Below, piece after piece: positions 5,045 to 8,301 of a stretch of DNA of 8,301 nt (position 1 is its first letter; each line of letters opens with the position of its first letter). Source of the stretch: JABDDM01 sp038240295 (GTDB lineage: Bacteria > Bacteroidota > Ignavibacteria > Palsa-1295); the NCBI GenBank assembly GCA_038240295.1, contig JBBSDW010000143.1, forward strand, positions 1 to 8,301. Reading direction: 5' to 3'. Position numbers and translations under genes: made by a program. A model generated the notes under the pieces. It worked only from the letters and a program-made list of their open reading frames with translations, searched no databases and had not been told where the DNA came from.

Positions 5045-7678
5045 ATGAAGCGTCCATTTTCGTCAATTTCACTTCGTTTACTTCTTTCAGCGGCATTCGC
5101 TGTTTTCTTAACTACGAGTTTCCATTCCATCGCTGCCGCGCAGGAAGCCGATATGCCAGCCGGCACGCGGTCGGCGATCGGAAACGATACCAACGACAAC
5201 GATGCCGCGCATAACAAGGCCGCGAGCGAATTCTGGCGTTTGCGGGCAACAAGCGGCAGCGACAAAAGTTGGGACGAGATCGAGCGCATCGGCTACGAGT
5301 CGATCCGTTCGCTCGGCAGTAATGTTTCACTGAAGGAATCGTCGATCCCATCATGGCAGCCCGTTGGGGGAAGCCTGGAAGGGCGCACTTCTGGCAGACT
5401 TCGCGGCATCGCCTTCGATCCGCAGAACCCTAAGATCGTCTACGTCGCTGCAGCACAGGGTGGAGTATGGAAGACCGATGATATCACTGCGAACTCTCCT
5501 GTCTGGGTTTCGCTAAGTGACAAAATGCCGACGCTCGTCATGGGCTCGGTCGCGGTTGATCCGAACAATGGCCAGATCCTCTATGCTGGCACCGGCGAGG
5601 TGCAGGGAGGTTACAGTACGCCGGGCGGCCAGGGTCTTTTCAAGTCGATGGATGGGGGATTAAGCTGGAATTTGATTGCAAGCACGTCGGTCGTGGGCAG
5701 CACCGTTGGCCAGATCGTCGTCGATCCGGGCAACTCGCAGCACGTTCTCGTTGCCACAGGCAATGGAGCGGGGTTGCAGGTGAGCAATGATGGCGGAGCT
5801 ACCTGGGCCAAGGCAGTCACAAATCTCGGTGATCCGGTTTCGATCGCAATGGACCCAACGGATGCGAATAAGATCTATGTCGGCGCACAGTCCGGCGGTG
5901 TCTCAAGATCGGCCGACGGAGGAAAGACGTGGACGAAGTGGGCCGCCCCTACTGGCGGAACAGGTAGCATCGGCACGACGATCGTTGCGATCGCGCCGAG
6001 TTCTCCGAACATGATCTACGCAAGCGTCGCAAATGGTGGCAATACGTACGGTATCGTACTGAGCACGGATTACGGTGTGACGTGGAAAGTCATGAACCCA
6101 TGCAACACGGAGCCCAACCCCCAAACCGCCGACCAGGATCCAAAGACAGCAACGAGCTATCCACATCGCGACTACCTGCACACGCAGGGTTACTATGGTA
6201 ATGCGATCTCTGTCAATCCGCAGAACTCGTCCCAGGTCATCGTCGGCGGGATCGACGTCTGGAATTCCAGCGATAGCGGCAAGTCCCTCGTTCATTCTGG
6301 TTACTGGACCGCAAATCTGACCGACAGCCGATACGTCCACGCGGATATTCATGGCTTGAAATACAACGGGAACACTCTTTACGCGATTTGCGATGGTGGT
6401 GTGTTCGTTTCGCCCAATGGGGGACAATCATGGGTTTCTTCATCGAACGGAACTGTCTCGACATTTCAATACGTCGGCATCGACGCCGACCCTGCCTTTA
6501 CCTACGTTCTTGGCGGCACGCAGGATAATGGTGCGCTTCGCGAGGGTTCGCACGAGAACGTTTCGCATTTCTCGCGCGGTGGAGATGCAGGTATCCTCTG
6601 GATCGCCGATGATGGCCAGACCGCGTACTCGACGTATGTCTATGCCGATTTTCAGAAATCAAATGACAGCGGAAAGTCGTGGTTGGACTCGCCGAGCGGC
6701 ACGGGGAAAAACTTCATTAGCAACCAGAACTTGCTTAACGAAGGCGCGCTGTTTTATGCACCGTGGGATGTGTTTCCGGATGGTACAACGGTGGCCTATG
6801 CAGGAAATCGCCATATCTACGTAAGCACGAATGGCGGAAATGATGGCTTCCCGAATGAGAGTTCAACTTCGCTTTCGGCTTCGGTCGTGCATGTCTCTCC
6901 AGCCGATCCGACGATCGCATGGGCGGGCGCTGGCGGGAAGGTTTATCGTTGCACTGATCTCGATCAGAACGGCAGCCACTGGACTGCTGCGACAGTTACT
7001 GGCGCGAGTGGAAGTATCAACGGAATGACAAGCGACCCTGGTGATCCGACCCATGTTTGGGCCGTTTCCGGCGGAGGCAAACACTTCTTTATGAGTGTGG
7101 ATGGTGGAGCAACCTGGACTGCACCCGCGACGAATTTTCCGAATCTTCCGTGCAACAGTATTGCACGCGATCCTTCGAATGGGAATCTCTACGTGGGCAC
7201 CGACTTCGGTGTCGTCTATTCGACCGATCAGGGTGTGACGTGGCAAACGATCGGAGCGAACCTGCCCCTGGTGCAGGTGCTGACGATCAAGGTCAAACCG
7301 GGCGCCGATGGCAAACATCCTATTTTGCTTGCAGGGACGTTCGGGCGCGGCGCGTATTATCTCGACCTTCTAACGCTCGGAGTTACATCAACGAATCAAC
7401 CTTCGAACGCGGTTGCGACGTTGCACGATATTTTCCCGAACCCTGCAACGCAGGCGGGCTCGGCAACGATCGGTTTCAACCTCGTCAAGGGCGGAGTTAC
7501 GCTTGTCACACTGCACGACCTTATCGGACGTGAAGTCAAGCGACTCGCCGAGGCGAACATGACCGCAGGCGAACACACGCTCAAACTCAACACGAGCGAG
7601 CTTGCGGCGGGCACCTACGTGTGCGCAGTCACAACTTCAGGCGTGACACTCACGCAGAAGATCGAAGTGATAAAATAA
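5045..7678 (+). CDS. Secreted Asp-box (BNR/sortilin-like) beta-propeller protein with type IX sorting domain
   Basis: An 877-residue exported protein. Residues 1-32 are a signal peptide (MKRPF basic end, hydrophobic LRLLLSAAFAVFL, AAA before a likely cut at 32/33). Residues 33-105 are polar, with an acidic NDTNDND patch. Residues about 105-775 are a propeller built from Asp-box repeats SxDxGxxW: SMDGGLSW (201), SNDGGATW (247), SADGGKTW (289), STDYGVTW (340), SPNGGQSW (456), SNDSGKSW (539), SVDGGATW (684) and STDQGVTW (726), with degenerate copies at 408 and 594. GGTQDNG at 490-496 is another motif seen in this family. After a short linker, residues about 795-877 form the type IX (Por) sorting domain: IFPNP, LHDLIGREV (822-831), AGTYVCAV, QKIEVIK. 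It should cross the inner membrane by Sec and the outer membrane by the type IX system, to be released or anchored on the surface. No catalytic residues are recognisable; binding of glycans or proteins is plausible but unproven. The ATG at 5045 is chosen because it begins the signal peptide; there is no Shine-Dalgarno sequence. Confidence 0.92.
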   Translation: MKRPFSSISLRLLLSAAFAVFLTTSFHSIAAAQEADMPAGTRSAIGNDTNDNDAAHNKAASEFWRLRATSGSDKSWDEIERIGYESIRSLGSNVSLKESSIPSWQPVGGSLEGRTSGRLRGIAFDPQNPKIVYVAAAQGGVWKTDDITANSPVWVSLSDKMPTLVMGSVAVDPNNGQILYAGTGEVQGGYSTPGGQGLFKSMDGGLSWNLIASTSVVGSTVGQIVVDPGNSQHVLVATGNGAGLQVSNDGGATWAKAVTNLGDPVSIAMDPTDANKIYVGAQSGGVSRSADGGKTWTKWAAPTGGTGSIGTTIVAIAPSSPNMIYASVANGGNTYGIVLSTDYGVTWKVMNPCNTEPNPQTADQDPKTATSYPHRDYLHTQGYYGNAISVNPQNSSQVIVGGIDVWNSSDSGKSLVHSGYWTANLTDSRYVHADIHGLKYNGNTLYAICDGGVFVSPNGGQSWVSSSNGTVSTFQYVGIDADPAFTYVLGGTQDNGALREGSHENVSHFSRGGDAGILWIADDGQTAYSTYVYADFQKSNDSGKSWLDSPSGTGKNFISNQNLLNEGALFYAPWDVFPDGTTVAYAGNRHIYVSTNGGNDGFPNESSTSLSASVVHVSPADPTIAWAGAGGKVYRCTDLDQNGSHWTAATVTGASGSINGMTSDPGDPTHVWAVSGGGKHFFMSVDGGATWTAPATNFPNLPCNSIARDPSNGNLYVGTDFGVVYSTDQGVTWQTIGANLPLVQVLTIKVKPGADGKHPILLAGTFGRGAYYLDLLTLGVTSTNQPSNAVATLHDIFPNPATQAGSATIGFNLVKGGVTLVTLHDLIGREVKRLAEANMTAGEHTLKLNTSELAAGTYVCAVTTSGVTLTQKIEVIK

Positions 7679-7725
7679 TGGGGTTGTAGACTCGATCACT
7701 GCCCCACATCTTGTAAGTTGTTTTC

Positions 7726-7761
7726 AAAAAAAGCTCGCTTAAAATTAAGCGAGCTTTTTTT
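7726..7761. terminator. Bidirectional terminator between the propeller gene and gatA
   Basis: A7 followed by GCTCGCTT, a 6-nt loop AAAATT, then AAGCGAGC followed by T7. The 8-bp core stem is perfect and extends by A-T pairs to 15 bp. Both strands have a full U-tract, as expected between two convergent genes: the plus-strand propeller gene stops at 7678 and the minus-strand gatA stops at 7774. Confidence 0.93.
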
Positions 7762-7773
7762 ATACAAACGTTT

Positions 7774-8301
7774 TTAGATCGGCAGTTCGGCAAGCACATC
7801 GACGAATATCTCTTTTGCAAGCGCGAACATCGTCGACTCATCGAACGAACGCGTCATCAGCTGGGCACCGATCGGAAGACGATTCCGGTCGAGGCCCACC
7901 GGTACGCTGATCGCAGGGACGCCGCTGATATTTGCGCTGACAGTAAAGATATCGCTCAGATACATCGCGAGCGGATCGGACTTCTGACCGAACTTGAACG
8001 CGGTAGTTGGCGTCGTCGGCGTCAGGAGCGCGTCGCAGTGTTCGAATGCATTGTTGAAATCCTGCGTGATGAGACGTCGTACTTTTTGTGCGCGGCTGTA
8101 ATAGGCATCGTAGTAGCCTGATGAAAGCACATACGTACCGAGCATAATGCGCCGCTTGACCTCGCGGCCAAAGCCTTCGGTGCGGGAGCGAACGTACGTT
8201 TCTTCGAGCGAATGACTTCCCTCGGCGCGGCGTCCGTAACGAATGCCATCGAAGCGTGCGAGGTTGCTCGAGGCTTCGGCGGTCGTCAGGATGTAATAAT
8301 C
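7774..8301 (-). CDS. gatA: Aspartyl/glutamyl-tRNA amidotransferase subunit A, C-terminal part (runs off the right edge)
   Basis: GatA is the amidase subunit of GatCAB, which hydrolyses glutamine and passes ammonia to GatB to convert Glu-tRNA(Gln) (and often Asp-tRNA(Asn)) to the amidated form in the cytoplasm. The frame is open from the right edge to TAA at 7776-7774 and gives 175 residues of a protein usually about 480 long. Family hallmarks are in order: DYYILTTAEASSNLARFDG then IRYGRR, RTEGFGREVKRRIMLGTYVL, YYDAYYSRAQKVRRLI, CDALLTPTTPTTAF, and the final ANISGVPAISVPVGL with LPIGAQLM. The Ser-cisSer-Lys catalytic triad lies in the missing N-terminal half. An internal ATG at 8145 is not the start, because homology continues upstream to the edge. 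Confidence 0.97.
   Translation of the reverse strand, partial: DYYILTTAEASSNLARFDGIRYGRRAEGSHSLEETYVRSRTEGFGREVKRRIMLGTYVLSSGYYDAYYSRAQKVRRLITQDFNNAFEHCDALLTPTTPTTAFKFGQKSDPLAMYLSDIFTVSANISGVPAISVPVGLDRNRLPIGAQLMTRSFDESTMFALAKEIFVDVLAELPI

Noticed and set aside
5903..6427. 174-codon minus-strand ORF inside the propeller gene
   Set aside because: It overlaps several Asp-box repeats coded on the plus strand; an arginine- and valine-rich shadow frame.

Overview
The window looks like a chromosomal segment from the FCB superphylum (Bacteroidota/Chlorobiota side; a Kapabacteria-like lineage would fit, but this is inference). The reasons are a large secreted protein ending in a type IX secretion (Por) C-terminal sorting domain, a second, decayed copy of such a domain, base composition near half GC by eye, and almost no Shine-Dalgarno sequences. 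Only rplA has a clear one.

Layout. The left edge (1-732, minus strand) carries the start of rplA (ribosomal protein L1) and all of rplK (L11). Upstream of rplK, where nusG is usual, there is instead a frameshifted remnant of a type IX sorting domain (898-1141, minus). The centre is on the plus strand: a calcineurin-like metallophosphoesterase with a purple-acid-phosphatase-like motif set (1384-2667), a 287-bp gap, then a HIT-family protein (2955-3395) and a GHMP kinase resembling D-glycero-D-manno-heptose-7-phosphate kinase (3441-4430), spaced like a two-gene operon. Directly after the kinase lies a truncated, frameshifted 3' fragment of a DUF3800-type gene (about 4448-4706), then a hairpin terminator (4709-4736).

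A non-coding stretch (4737-5044) leads to an 877-residue secreted Asp-box (BNR/sortilin-like) beta-propeller protein with a type IX sorting domain (5045-7678). It ends at a strong bidirectional terminator (7726-7761) shared with the convergent gatA (glutamyl-tRNA(Gln) amidotransferase subunit A), whose C-terminal 175 codons run off the right edge.

The genes fall into housekeeping translation functions at both edges (rplK-rplA, gatA), a probable sugar-nucleotide/cell-surface pair in the middle (HIT and heptose-kinase-like GHMP kinase), and secreted surface proteins. The intergenic gaps are more dynamic than the genes: two broken gene ends and two separate 7-bp-periodic degenerate tandem repeats. 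I do not see a defence system, CRISPR array, tRNA, rRNA or intact mobile element, and no clearly new multi-gene system.
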